DNA from: Prostheceraeus crozeri
Lineage: Eukaryota; Platyhelminthes; Polycladida; Euryleptidae
Direction of reading: 5' to 3'
Length of the DNA stretch: 64,000 nucleotides
Assembly: GCA_907163375.1 (NCBI GenBank)
Contig: CAJQUW010004425.1
Coordinates: 96,653 to 160,652, forward strand
Both the position numbers and the translations under genes were made by a program. How positions within the stretch are numbered: position 1 is the stretch's first letter; each line of letters starts with the position of its first letter. This document shows, piece by piece, positions 30,930 to 42,299 of the stretch. Under the pieces are notes generated by a model. It did no database searches. It saw nothing but the letters and a program-made list of their open reading frames with translations, and was not told the origin of the DNA.

Positions 30930-32330
30930 ATATTTTTTTGTACACGACCTCTACATCGGTAGGTCTACAACCCAGGATCTCGGAATCCTACAAGGATTCA
31001 GAGATCCAGAGCGCGTCTGAGGATATAGGCACTGCCCAACAGAACAGCTTTCTGTAACTGAGGTACATGATGAAGTCCGGGTACTTCTCTCAAGTATTTT
31101 GCGAGATTCTGAGTGTGAGCACCCAATGCCCCAATGACAACAGGGATCACTTTCACCTTGATCTTCCACAACTTTTGGATTTCCAGTTTTAGGTCTAGGT
31201 ACTTTGCGATCTTCTCTCTTTCTTTGTTCGTTATATTTCTATCTTCTGGTACCGAGATGTCAATTATGCATCCTCTTTTCTTCACCTTATCTATTATTAC
31301 GATGTCAGGTCTTCGTGCTGTGATTTTCTTGTCCTTTCGAATTTCAAAGTCCCACAAGATCTTAACCGAATCATTTTCTGCTACTGGCAAGGGCATATGC
31401 TGCCATGGCTCTCGTGGTACGCTTAGGTCATAGCACATGCTGATGTCTCTGTGAATGATTCTTGCCACCTCATTGTGCCGCTTCAGGTATTCAGTCCCTG
31501 CTAGTTTTGAACATCCCGTGAGGATGTGAGAGACTGTTTCATCTGAGGACTTGCACATTTTGCACTTTGGATCTACACTTGTTTTCAGGATATATGTTGC
31601 GTGGGCTTTGGTGTTCAGTGCTTGATCTTGAGCAGCAGTGAGCAACGCTTCTGTCTCAATCTTGAGATTCACCTTTCTTTGCCAGCTGTAACATGCCTTC
31701 TTTGATGTAATTTCATCCATCTGTCTTGTATATTGCCCATGTAGTGCTTTGTTTTTCCAACCTTGATATCGATCTTCTACTGTCTTCTTCTTCCAGTCTC
31801 CGAGGGTCTCTTGCCGTTGCCTATACAAGTCACCAGCTCTTGCCACCGCCAGCAGTGGGTCGTTGTTGCTGCCTTGTATATGCTCTGTAAGGCTTCGGTT
31901 CTCATGTTCTATGACTTCGGTCAAGTTTTTCAGACCTCTTCCTCCCCGATCCCGCGGTAAGTAGAGGCGGTCGACGTCCGCTCTTGGATGCAACCCTCCG
32001 TATATATTTAATATCTTTCTTGTCTTGCGATTCAATTCATCTAATTCTTGTTGCTTCCATTTCACCACTCCGCCAGTGTAACTTATTACAGGTATAGCGA
32101 ATGTATTTATAGCTTCGATTTTGTTTCTTGAGTACAGTTTCGATTTCATCACTTTCTTAAGTCTTTTCCTGTATTCAGCTGTTGCCTTTGTCTTTGCATC
32201 GTTATCGAGGTTGGTATGCTGTTGAGGAATTCCTAGGTACTTGTATCCTTCATCGCTTACGTCATGTATACGAATCCCTTCTGCTTCCAATCCATCTGTG
32301 TGCACGATCCGATCACGACAGGTCGGATTA
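30930..32330 (-). mobile_element. 5'-truncated LINE with restriction-like endonuclease
   Basis: The element reads on the minus strand. It keeps the C-terminal half of a reverse-transcriptase ORF and a short 3' tail that ends in an AT-rich ATAATAATAAATAATC run near 30920. The 5' limit lies about 32330, next to a TTA-rich run. The endonuclease at the C-terminus rather than an N-terminal APE places it in the early-branching R2/NeSL/R4-type LINEs. The reading frame is uninterrupted over 435 codons, so the insertion is young. 5' truncation is the normal outcome of target-primed reverse transcription. Confidence 0.75.
30998..32305 (-). CDS. LINE RT C-terminus, zinc knuckle and REL endonuclease
   Basis: 435 codons, with the first Met internal to the original ORF. 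In order: the end of the RT palm/thumb (YKYLGIPQ; RNKIEAINTFAIPVISYTGG; ELDELNRKTRKILNIYGGLH; LYLPRDRGGRGLKNL), then a CCHC knuckle CKMCKSSDETVSHILTGC (about residues 245-262), then the PD-(D/E)xK-type endonuclease RRPDIVIIDKVKKRGCIIDI (about 335-355). These are the hallmark modules of R2/NeSL-like elements; the endonuclease nicks the target to prime reverse transcription. The RT catalytic F/YxDD box is not in this fragment, so it is not autonomous. Confidence 0.75.
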   Translation of the reverse strand: MHTDGLEAEGIRIHDVSDEGYKYLGIPQQHTNLDNDAKTKATAEYRKRLKKVMKSKLYSRNKIEAINTFAIPVISYTGGVVKWKQQELDELNRKTRKILNIYGGLHPRADVDRLYLPRDRGGRGLKNLTEVIEHENRSLTEHIQGSNNDPLLAVARAGDLYRQRQETLGDWKKKTVEDRYQGWKNKALHGQYTRQMDEITSKKACYSWQRKVNLKIETEALLTAAQDQALNTKAHATYILKTSVDPKCKMCKSSDETVSHILTGCSKLAGTEYLKRHNEVARIIHRDISMCYDLSVPREPWQHMPLPVAENDSVKILWDFEIRKDKKITARRPDIVIIDKVKKRGCIIDISVPEDRNITNKEREKIAKYLDLKLEIQKLWKIKVKVIPVVIGALGAHTQNLAKYLREVPGLHHVPQLQKAVLLGSAYILRRALDL

Positions 32331-32904
32331 TTTATTATATTTATTATTTATTATTATTATTACTACGTTCTAAAACATGAGCCGGTTATGTTTGTTGTCG
32401 CATGGATCGTGATATTTTCAATCTTGCAAAATCTTGTTCTTCACAGTGCATGTTTTGAAAAATGATGACTACGTGGACTTGCGTACTGGTACGTAAAAAA
32501 TGCTATAGTGACAATTTATACACCTATTGATTTTAGAAATCCGAGTAATCATATTTCCGCGGAAAAATGCGAAATTCCGCACTCTGCCGGGAAAGTAGTT
32601 TCCAAGCGATCATTTGTAAATCATAATAGCTGATTTCAAACTGATATCATCAGCCTTACTGCACCGGCACCGGGGAAAATGCGACATGACGATATTTAAG
32701 ATAAGAATTTTTATGACTACTGTTGACTATTACTTCAGTAATAACTACATTTCTGAATTGAAAGGTTGAAAATTACAAATAAGTAACATGAAAGAAAAGA
32801 AGACACGTTAACTATGGAAGGAATCCAAGGTTGGGCTTCTTGAAAGCATTGCCGTGTTGTAGCGAGATAGATACTTTCTGGAAAATCTAGTCGATCACTT
32901 TGCC
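32331..32904. other. TTA-rich run then unremarkable DNA
   Basis: 32328-32375 is an imperfect TTATTA/TATTTA run bordering the LINE, possibly part of its target or a slipped tail. The rest shows no gene. Confidence 0.45.
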
Positions 32905-33135
32905 ACTCAGTCTTTGCCATACCGGTCGGCCCATCTGCCGCCTCTCAGCTTGATTGTGTCGAGAGCAGCAGGACCCCAAGCACCGAAAGTCTCAACGGCT
33001 ATTGGGAGGAAAACGAAACCCGCCGTTTCGCTGGAGCCCAGAACCGCACCATCCTTCATATCTTGGCTGCGACGAGCTGCCCCAGCCTCCTCAGCCGCCG
33101 CATTGATAATGGCAGCTTGCTGCAGCGGTGATGTA
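32905..33135 (-). pseudogene. Fragment of another LINE reverse transcriptase C-terminus
   Basis: The minus strand reads AAAEEAGAARRSQDMKDG, then FVFLPIAVETFGAWGPAALD, then GGRWADRYGK. The F.P.AVET.G.WG..A motif is the tail segment found after the RT domain in several invertebrate LINE families. About 70 codons remain. The MITE at 33136 inserted at its upstream side, so the longer open frame running to 33269 is a chimera and not a gene. Confidence 0.5.
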
Positions 33136-33969
33136 CATAGAGTAAGTATATTAGGTAGAGTGTTAACTTCGCATTTATTAAATCCCCAATGTGCGTACAC
33201 TTTCGATTTTATTAAATGAACTCCAGGGGGATACAGTCGGAATTGTTTCCAAATGTGAGATAAGCACATTTATGCATAGTTTTGAAGAAATTACAACGGA
33301 ATTGAACTCATGATTATAATACAAAAGGAATGATGGTATTTTTCAGATTCTCAGTGTTATGACAGCCTTGGAGAGGCAATGTTTGTTAAATTAGCAACTC
33401 AATGAACTGCTATTACTTTCATGCTGAACCTCAAGAGAATCTTCCTGAGCGAAATCATATCATAAGCAACCTGCCACTAGTAGAGCAAAATAACATAATC
33501 AAAGACAATATTTAATTAACTTTGAAAGATGTAAATGGGTCCACATCACCATTTAGATTCAAGAAATGAAACATGAATTTAGCGATTCATAAAATCATTC
33601 CGGTGAAAATTGAATTAAAAACTTGAAATCTCAGGCAAGAAAGCACGAATAATATCGCGACTTTTTCATAAAGACTTCGGTTCATGAAATTCCCTTGATA
33701 ATCAGATTAATTTCCGCTTAGTTATGGTGCTTATTAGCAAATATTCATTCCTTTTGATATCCAACTTGTTTCATACTACTTATGTAGGGACGTCATCTCG
33801 GTAATACATAAATTGGCAAAATTTTGACTTTTTTTAAAATTGCTCAAATAATTTTTTGGACCACTGGAACGTAATCTCCGCAAGAAACTGAATCTTTTCA
33901 TATGAAAATTTTCACTGCATATAGATACTTTTTTGAGTAAACACTCTACCTATATATATTTACTCTATG
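33136..33969. mobile_element. 834-bp MITE with 34-bp TIRs and 8-bp TSD
   Basis: The ends are CATAGAGTAAGTATATTAGG and, at the other side inverted, CATAGAGTAAATATATATAG; the inner parts TAGAGTGTTAACT / TAGAGTGTTTACT also pair. Flanks are GTGATGTA (33128-33135) and GTGATGTC (33970-33977), an 8-bp duplication with one difference. An 8-bp TSD with CA-headed TIRs fits the P or hAT superfamily; without a transposase I cannot decide. The copy at 2277-3065 is an older relative. Confidence 0.8.
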
Positions 33970-33977
33970 GTGATGTC

Positions 33978-35700
33978 TAAAAGTCCATTCACACCGGACG
34001 CGACGCGTCCAACAAAAATACCTGCTCTCACTGAGCCGCGTGGCGAGGAGGGGAAGGGAGAATGGAGAGGGGGCAACTACAAATACCATATAATTGTGGA
34101 CACTTCTCATTGCTAAATAATTAACATATTTATATTCCTTGTGTTACATGCATTCGAACGAGCCGAAACAAGACACCATAATATGACACTTTTTTGATAT
34201 TTAAATGACGTACTCAGTTTTCAGAATTTACGTGAAATCAGATGCAACATTTCAATCGTAATGACTCGAAAATGGTGTCTAAGCGACACATTCTCGAGGA
34301 AATACAGATACATTTTACGTTAGATCTACGAGCGTGAACAAAGTGTGATGCAATCATGTTCTTAGATCTGCAAGTTTCATCAGACGAGAACAAGCCGTTA
34401 TGAATTGAAGCGTTGCTATAGGGGCAGTCTATTTAGAGCAATATCCAGCAAATTCCATAATGAGTTTTGGTTGACGAACAGTCTAGAAAATAGTCTCAAT
34501 CTGAGAAGAGCACTGAGTTCAGTATGACATGGCGACAAAAAAGGCATTCCGTCCTGTTAATTTTCGTTTAGTAAATCCGAATCTGCAGAAATTTTTCTCT
34601 TGAGTATCAAAATCTATAAGTTGTGGATGCCGTGATTTGAAGGAATGTCAGATCAAATATTTCACTGCTAATACTATTCACAAAAACCAAGTGAAATCAA
34701 TCCATTTGTCAAACTGTCAACACAGTTATAAGCTATATCGACTGTTGTCACGCACTGCGATGAGCAAGAGCGATACAAGCGAGCATTTTCAATGAGAAAT
34801 AATGACTGTGGTTTGCAAAATATATACCACCATCGTCTTCTTCGTGAAATTTCCTTCTAAATAAAGTGTGTTTCAACTAAATTGGTTAAGAATTCTGCGA
34901 TCTGCGTCAAAGAAACGATATGAAACCTTTTGATGACTTCATCACAATGCTTGAAGGAGTGGCGAACAATTAAAGACAGATGAAAGAGACCGACATTGCA
35001 AAAGTTATTTTTTCCGATTGCAAATGAAGTAATGCATACTTTCGAGTGATTGACATTGCAAATTAATCGTTAGGATATGACCATTGCTATAAAATACATA
35101 ATTTTGCGAAAACTGATCGTTTGATATTTCACATTTGTAAGGAATATGGTTTTAAGGACGCGCACATAATTTGCACATTTTCATTCATAGGGTGACAAGT
35201 GGCCCCGGGACCTGTTTGAGATGGTGATGTCGCTATCAGGGAGCGTTGCAAACCAGGGGTGACATGGCCAGTCTCGAGGGTGGGGAGAAAGCGCAGGCTT
35301 CGGCGATGTGCAACAAGATTCCCGTATAGCGTTGTGTTAACCAATTCTGTCGCCACCGGAACACAGCTACGACACTGTAGCTACCCAAAACATCAAGACG
35401 AGTACGTTTGCGAACAGGCCAAGTTCGAGGGGTACTGCAGATTTGTAGACCTTGCGATAAACAGAGCAGAGCACGAAACTCCCGTGATAGAATGACCAAT
35501 CCCATCGAGGCCATCGACATGGCACCAAGCCACACCCCGGAGGTATCCGCCGCCTGGGAGATCAGACGAACTTTGTCACGGATGGAGGCTGCCCCCCGAA
35601 GTTATGTGCGTTGTTTCCTATGGATTGAGGTGGTAAGGTGATGTTGAAGCTCTGAAGGTCAGCAGCGAGGATATCATCAGCATTGACACAACTAGTAGTC
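33978..35700. other. Intergenic DNA, no gene seen
   Basis: A GC-rich block near 33992-34070 (TTCACACCGGACGCGACGCG) resembles the head of a DNA transposon, but I find no matching inverted end. 35129-35640 is open in several frames on both strands, which reflects GC-richer composition and perhaps decayed LINE coding sequence. No motif confirmed there. Confidence 0.4.
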
Positions 35701-35739
35701 TTTAAGGTTTCCACAGCATTCACCATCCCCGGCACAAAA

Positions 35740-36110
35740 TCATCTTATTCTCAGTGTCTTGGAGTACAATTGTCCTTTGATGGTTGGTATGTCAGCAACT
35801 GATTCCTCTTTACTAGAAAGAATTAGAAGATGCTGTCACCGCATCATTTGTGGAAGTGAGTGTGTCTCAAAATGCCTACCATCGATAGGTGGTAGGAGAA
35901 CATCGAAAACTTTGAAACTTTTTTGCTCTTGCTTGAATCCGTCTCATGGGCGTCACAAATTTGTGCCACGGCAACTGAGATACTCGAAGAAGGTCTTATC
36001 ACCTCTATGTCGCACCAGGAAGTGTGCTCAGACCTTTTTTCCAAGCTGCACTCACCTATACAAGAAGAACTCGTAAGCCTCGCTTGTAAAACGTTTTTCT
36101 TCGGTTTTTG
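35740..36110 (+). pseudogene. Decayed LINE reverse-transcriptase tail
   Basis: The plus strand reads SSLLERIRRCCHRIICGSEC, CLPSIGGRRTSKTLKLF, FVPRQLRYSKKVLSPLCRT and FFPSCTHLYKKNS. That spacing (ER.QRR..RII.G, L.S...RR, P..LR.S......CRT.R...SF.P....LYN) is the conserved C-terminal end of Jockey/RTE-like reverse transcriptases. The upstream part of the enzyme is not readable. An old, fragmentary copy. Confidence 0.5.
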
Positions 36111-36115
36111 ACCTA

Positions 36116-37307
36116 CGTTGACTTAATGATTTTTGTTTGTGTGCATCTGCATTTCTGTAAAGATTGATTTTCAGTTATTCAATAAACGCATTATTATTAA
36201 AAGCATCCATGTCACACAGAAGACGTCTCACGCGTGGCCCAGCTTCAGCACAACCTATCTTAGCATTCATTTCTACAGTGCACTAAATCAGCATGAAATA
36301 GAATGAGAGTCTGCAACGGACGAATATAATTTTGCACTATTTCCTTGACTTGAAATAAAGTTCGCTTACCATGCAAAAGAAGAAAAAAGTCTAGGGTTTT
36401 CAACAACAACTGGTTGTGTTACAATGCCGATGCCAATGATGCATGCACGATTTTTCGGTATTATTCTTATCAGAGTAACCGATCACAAAAGAAGTTGCTG
36501 AAGTGAGATTAAATTACATGTGATAATAATTTAGCATCTATTATGCACTGCTTTCTCTGGTCCAATCCAATGGGATCCTTATGTATGCCAAAATACAAAA
36601 CTACATGTAATTATAGTCTCAAGTTATGCCACTTCAACTTGCTGTGTAATTTATATATATCTAGAAATCTCATTAAATCCCCCTATTCTGCGCCCTGATA
36701 ATAAATCGAACATCGTGCTTTTATGGAGATAAGGTGCGGAATTCATTTATTTATGCAAATAGATTATATGAAATGGCCAGTGTTGGGCGTCGCTAACCCA
36801 AACGCGGTGGCATATATAAATATGCCAGGCAACTTGACTCCATTTATGTTTCATTTTAACCGTGAAAACCCATTTTTCGGATCATTTCTTTTTGACAAAA
36901 CATAACTTAGAGCGATGTTCAAGATTTGTGATGTGAAATCACTTTTTTCAATTTCGTCCATTTGGCGGAAATTGCAAATCGTTTGGAACATCAAAATCGT
37001 TTTGGTAAGTTGAGCAAAATATTCAACTTTGAACTTTCATGATCTGTTCGTGTCCATGTATGTTTTATTTGGCGTAATTTCTAACCCTGTGCACCCGTCT
37101 GACATTCAAATTCGACTTAATTCAGTGGCAATGCAGCAATACGGACTGGAATATATACTCATTGACAAAATTTTTGAAACATTTACTTCTTTAACTTCTT
37201 TCTTTTTGACTGGTATATATGCATGTATGTATGATACCTTGATAATTTAGTCACAATCTCCACCAAGTCGCTAGCACAGAACAACAACGCATGTAGCAGA
37301 TTCAACT
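36116..37307. other. Intergenic DNA, no gene seen
   Basis: Only short frames without recognisable content. Confidence 0.5.
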
Positions 37308-38333
37308 TTAATAGCGCGTGTGCCCCCCTCCAACTCCAATACATTCAGTAATCCGAGATGGCATGGATTCACAAAGTTTCTGAATGAAGGATGTTTCAAG
37401 GAGAAGCCACTGCTCTGCCAGTCTTTCAGAGAGAATTTTCAGGGACACTGGTGGAAGTGAATAGCGGTCTCTCACTCGCCGTCCAAGCTCGTCCCATACT
37501 TGTTCAATGGATGACAAGTCAGGTGAGCGTGCAGGCCAGTCAAGGGTTTGAATGTTTTATCTCCTAACAGTGGCAATGACAGCCGAGGAGCGATGTGGTC
37601 TTGCGTTGTCGTCTTGGAAGACGAGATCCTCCACCCTGACCACTGGGGCAACAACAGGAAGCACAATTTCATTGAGATACCTCTCTCCAGTCAACGTGCC
37701 TTTGATGATGACTGCTGTCGTTCGTCCGCCATGCCAAATGCCACCCCACAGCATAACACTTCCACCACCATATAAGTCGTGTTCTTTAATACAGCATGGG
37801 ACAAAGCGTTCACATGGAAGACGATGCATTCTGACACGACCGTCATTGAAATCCAGAGTGAATATCGATTCATCGGTCCACAAGACTTTCTGCCAGTGAT
37901 GGTCATTCCATGAGCGATGGGCATCACACCAGGCAACTCGTCTTCTGCGGTGCTCAAAACTCAATGGAATTAGGACAGCTGGTCGTCGCGATTGAATTCC
38001 AGCTTCTTGCAATCTTCGGTAAGCCGTTCGAACGCCACAGTCTACATTTGAGGCACTCTTCCAGTGTACGACTAGCTTTGGGACTGACACAATTCTATTC
38101 CTCTTTGCAGCTAAAACTAGACGTGCGTCTGTCCTTCCTGCAGACTTTCTTGGTCGACCAGATCCCTTCTTCTTTTTAACATCTCCTTCTGCTTTCCATC
38201 GACACCACCACCTCCAAGCAACGACTCTCGATAGTTTCAGCTTTTCGGCAACACTCGCACAACTTCTACCACAACGAATCATTCCAACAGCCATACCTCT
38301 AGTAAACTGATCGTGTGCCATTTTGTTTGACAA
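37308..38333 (-). pseudogene. Tc1-type DD34E transposase with one internal stop
   Basis: Minus strand. It starts MSNKMAHDQFTRGMAVGMIR (38333) and has an HTH region with the GRPRK linker (KKKKGSGRPRKSAGR). The catalytic core is VLWTDESIFTLD (Asp 1), GGGSVMLWGGIWHGGRT and FQDDNARPHR (Asp 2). A TAA at 37557-37559 interrupts the frame. The same frame continues with NIQTLDWPARSPDLSSIEQV, whose Glu lies 34 residues after the second Asp, i.e. DD34E. The total would be about 341 codons, normal for Tc1. The single stop suggests a recently lost copy. I could not define its terminal repeats. Confidence 0.85.
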
Positions 38334-38339
38334 AAGCTG

Positions 38340-40049
38340 GATTTCAGTTCACGTTTATGTTCAATTTGTAAAAGCAATTGTGACAGTTGTACAGTTGTTA
38401 TACAGGAAGACGGTTATAAACTCTGAAATCGATAAAGAATAATTGCATGGGAGAAGTCGGACGTCAGAATTTATCGATGGCAATGCGCAACGATGTTAGT
38501 AGGCCTATAAACCATTGGATATTCACACCTAAGCAGCTGCTGAGCCTAGGCTCAAGGTTTTTCACGAACGAAGTGCTACAAATGCGGTGTGGCATTGTGC
38601 GACAAGTGTCTCAAAGCATGCTACCTTTGAAGACTTATTTCATGACGACATGAACTGTTGAGCATGCACACCTAAACAAGATTGTCGTTTTACATAGTAA
38701 ATAAGGCCTACTAAAGAGAAAATGACTGACATAGGTGCATATGTGTAATACATGTGTATCTGCATGAGAGCTTAAGAATGCGTTATACACTGATGAAAGA
38801 TCTGTTTTATATCATAAAACAATAACACAAATTATTTTTTGAATAAAACTACAAGTAAAAATTGTAAATTATACATTGCTCTTACTTAAATTTGATTTAC
38901 ACATATCCTACATGCAACTGAATAATACATCAAAGCAGTTGCTATGAATAATGGACGTGCAAAATGAAATTTGAAATGCACCAGCATGATGTTCGCACCA
39001 GACAAACTGCTCTTATTGCAGTTTTATAAAGTTCAGTACTTCAATTTTGCCATCTTTCGATGCCATCTTCGAAATCGATCCGAAATGTCTCATATCCATT
39101 ATATACATAAAAATGTTCATGCTTTGTGATGTTTCAAGCTATGTTTTATTGATATAATTCGAAATATGCAGAGAAATCACAGCCGCGTTTAATGGGTTAA
39201 CTCCAAAATTACTTCCGCTGATTGTCATAATTTGATCCGATAATTCCTACTCCGTTGCTTTTAAAAAGTGCAACGCAAAATGAAGTTGAACCTTTAATTC
39301 GCTGCCCGTTAGATGATTTTTGACACATATACGTAGCTTACTCGATCTGTTTGGTGGGGTCAAGACAGATTAGAGTTGATCTAATAATTTCATTAAAATA
39401 TGTTTTCTATTATTTAAAAATTGCAATGTGATGCTATGCCAATTGTATCAATGAAAAAATCCAATTGAAGAAATTAAGTAAAATTTAAGTTTAAATGATG
39501 GTAAAATCTGATAATCAAATCGCTTCTAAAAAAAGGCAACCGATTCGGAAACTGACATAGTAATAAAAAATCGGAACTTATTATTTTCAAATCAGATGAT
39601 CGATTCGGACTTCAGCTGGTGAATCGGATAATAGGTAATCGGACTTTTAATTTTTCGAATAGCACCAACCTCTGTGAATTTAATCTGCAACCATTACTCA
39701 CGCATTTTAAAGTTCTCTAGTCTGTGGAGCTCTCTGAAAGTACATATTACTCAGTACAACAATTAACAAAAAACAAGACTCATTTGTCGTGTCAAAAAAA
39801 GACAGGCTGTTTTGTGCTCATTCATGATGACAACATAATAACTTTAGTTAGCTTCTTGTTATGTCCACGACGAGCTCTCATTTTAGTTCTTTGGTTGTAA
39901 GATAAAATTGATTATAAGTTTTAATTTATTCCCTTCAAAAGCTGGGTCGGCTAGCCCTTAAATGTATTTCGTTTTCTACTCTATACTGGGGTGGGTTACT
40001 CTATGCTATTAGTATTAACTTGTATTAATTCGCTCTTGACTTTAAGTTA
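38340..40049. other. Intergenic DNA, no gene seen
   Basis: No coding frame or repeat structure recognised. Some of the first hundreds of bases may be the undefined end of the Tc1 element. Confidence 0.5.
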
Positions 40050-40057
40050 CCTAATTA

Positions 40058-40883
40058 CAGTGGCGGCTCGTGCAGTCCTGCACATGTGGGGCGCAATACA
40101 AACGTCTTCATCTTAGCCCATCATCTACTACGGTCTCTGCTATATTTCATGTACGCCTATGTAAATGCCTGTTTATGACATGATAAGCCTCACTGCAAAT
40201 ATACTACTGTGGTCCTTCATAATGACATTATTTTCGGAAGCCTACTTAAAAACAAAATCATCGCTCGAACACTTCCAAGTTAAGTAAAGAAAGAAAAAAA
40301 TTGAATTTGATAACAGAAAACGGCATGAAATGTAAAAACGACTTCATTTGTCATTTTCATTTATTCAAAGATAAAGCAATTCATTAAAACATATGCAATC
40401 TGATTCATTTTCAGTCGACACAGTGAGACACAGTTATGATTGAAAGTGCTTCGCCAGTCCAGTTAAGGCTTGTATACACGCATCAGAATAACATAAGTTT
40501 GACCAGAATCTGACTTCCCAACGCACGCGCGGCGTTACCTAATCAGAATGTACGAAAGCGAGCCAGAGGGACTTTTTGAGAGCGCCCCATCCATGCATTG
40601 TTTACGCGTGCGAAGCTGCTAAAAAATCTTCGATGTATGCAGATGTATGATCAGCAAAACATGTATGAATCAAGGCGCACAGACTGTGCGCCCCATCCGG
40701 TAGAAGAGAGGGAGAGTGACGTCTGAATGAGTCACTGAACCACGCTTCGAATGTGTTTAGCAGTGCAGGTTGATAGTTCAATTCAGTCTATCAGATCAGT
40801 TGCGTTTCAGCGCAATGTTCTGCGTAAATAATTTTCTTTGATGCAATAATTTTTAATGGAGGGCTGCGCACATGGCCCCACTG
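40058..40883. mobile_element. hAT-type MITE with perfect 8-bp TSD
   Basis: The left end is CAGTGGCGGCTCGTGCAGTC; the right end, inverted, is CAGTGGGGCCATGTGCGCAG. Both flanks are CCTAATTA (40050-40057, 40884-40891). The left end is the same as that of the hAT copy at 13529, so the two belong to one family, although the right end here has drifted. No transposase sequence recognised in the 826 bp. Confidence 0.8.
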
Positions 40884-41139
40884 CCTAATTATTTGCACGG
40901 TTCTCCGCTAGGGCGGTTGTTTAACTTTGGTATATTCGATTTCCTGGATCCTTCGAATTTTTTAACGTGTCGTGTTTTAATTTAATTTCAAAAGTTGGAA
41001 TTCTGTGAACAGGATCAAAGGAGGCCCTCCGAAGCCAACCTTAATATCAATGCAGACATTGCAAGCAAACTTTGTGATTGTGAACACCCGAGTTTTGATT
41101 GTAATTTCACAATAAACTCATAAATATTCTAGATTCATT

Positions 41140-41640
41140 GACAGCAGATCAAGAAAGACAAATACCGAATCCCTAATGTAAGCAAGCACATTCACAGTTG
41201 CTCAATTAATTATGATCCCCCATTTTATGTTATGCCTATCATGACATTATCCCCCCGATTGTGGAAAAATATATCGCGAAGAAGAGGAGAAAATTTGCAT
41301 AGAGATCCTTAAACCAAAATTGAATAAAACCTGATAAATACTTCACCTGCTGCGATTTCTTTGGTCCGGTGTACATATAGATATTTAATTCTACATGCTT
41401 CCCATAATTCTATATTTCTTAGTCTGTAAATCTATATCTCAATTCATGCTAATTCTGAATGCATTATTGAATGAAATATATTTCATTACAGCCCTTGAGA
41501 AGCCTTGAGAAAGGTGAAACCGGTTATGCCTCAATTGTTGTGTCTTCTCTTCCATACTTTCAAGTGTCGGTTTATTTTTAGTATATATTGCAAATATATA
41601 TATAACACAAGATGTAGTGTAACACAAATGGTAATACAAT
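41140..41640 (+). repeat. Penelope-like terminal repeat, copy A
   Basis: Matches copy B (45600-46030, inverted) along its whole length and the 3' part of the element at 46640-46900 (direct). Shared landmarks: CAAATACCGAATC, GATCCCCCATTTTATGTTATG, TTTCTTTGGTCCGGTGTACA, CCTTGAGAAAGGTGAAA and CTTTCAAGTGTCGGTTTATT. Such partial, partly inverted repeats are the pseudo-LTR arrangement of Penelope-like elements. Confidence 0.7.
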
Positions 41641-42240
41641 AACTAAAGGCTAAAAGTGAAAATCAACCAGATTCACAAAATGAATGAAGTCATATATAAC
41701 GTTCACTGTAAACCGTTGACTGACAATTGACAGACATTTATCCTACAAAATCTATTTTGTCGGTCATTGTTAGTTCTTGTAGCATGATTGCCACTGAACA
41801 CCTACAATATCTGACAAAAATCGACAAAATGAATAGCAATGAATTATAGTTTAAATTTTATCAAAAATTTAGGTAATTAATTAAATTATGTCAAAATAAA
41901 TCATGGTTTTGCCACGCAATGGTACTAATGGCCGAAAATTCAAGCAATCACTAATCGAGGAAATCAGTTAATATTCAACAGTTTTTGTTTAGTTAATTTG
42001 CATACAAAGCATCTGTTTCGATGTCGATGGAGAACCTACAAATTCGTCGGATATCGCAGGATATGGGAGGTGACAATCGTCGGTCTACGGTTTACAGTGT
42101 GCCGATCGATTTCACAACGTTGCTGTTTAGTGTCAAGGCACTAAATGAATCAACATTCAAATAGTGGAGGAATCATAATCATAACAGCAGCTTAAAAATT
42201 ATACATTTGCATAGAAATGTACCCCATATCACAATGATGG
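41641..42240 (+). repeat. Downstream flank of copy A shared with 46910-47120
   Basis: AAAAATCAACCAGATTCA, TAGTGTCAAGGCACTAAAT and GTACATTTGCATAGAAATGTAC-like blocks occur here and again at 46.92-47.12 kb in the same order. The homology is interrupted only by the insertion at 41704-42099. The two loci therefore descend from one duplicated sequence, i.e. the common 3' region of the Penelope-like family. Confidence 0.7.
41704..42099. mobile_element. 396-bp MITE seen against an empty sister site
   Basis: The ends CACTGTAAACCGTTGACTG and, inverted, CACTGTAAACCGTAGACCG bound a segment absent from the homologous sequence near 47000, which reads straight through (ATATAACGTACCGATCG). Left flank ATAACGTT, right flank TGCCGATCG. 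A TA target (Tc1/mariner type) with later mutation would explain the junction, but this is uncertain. No coding sequence. Confidence 0.75.
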
Positions 42241-42299
42241 TCAACCATTCAATGAGGGATTCATTAAACAAATCAAATTCAAATGAAATGAAATGTTAA

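Noticed and set aside
30632-31057. 141-codon plus-strand frame
   Set aside because: Its second half is antisense to the LINE and the first half has no recognisable content.
32907-33269. 120-codon minus-strand frame as one gene
   Set aside because: It fuses a LINE tail fragment with the inserted MITE; the junction is the MITE end at 33136.
33990-34070. GC-rich CACACCGGACGCGACGCG block as a DNA transposon end
   Set aside because: No inverted partner or target duplication found.
35129-35640. Several overlapping frames as a host gene
   Set aside because: Open on both strands in GC-richer DNA, no domain, next to a decayed LINE tail.
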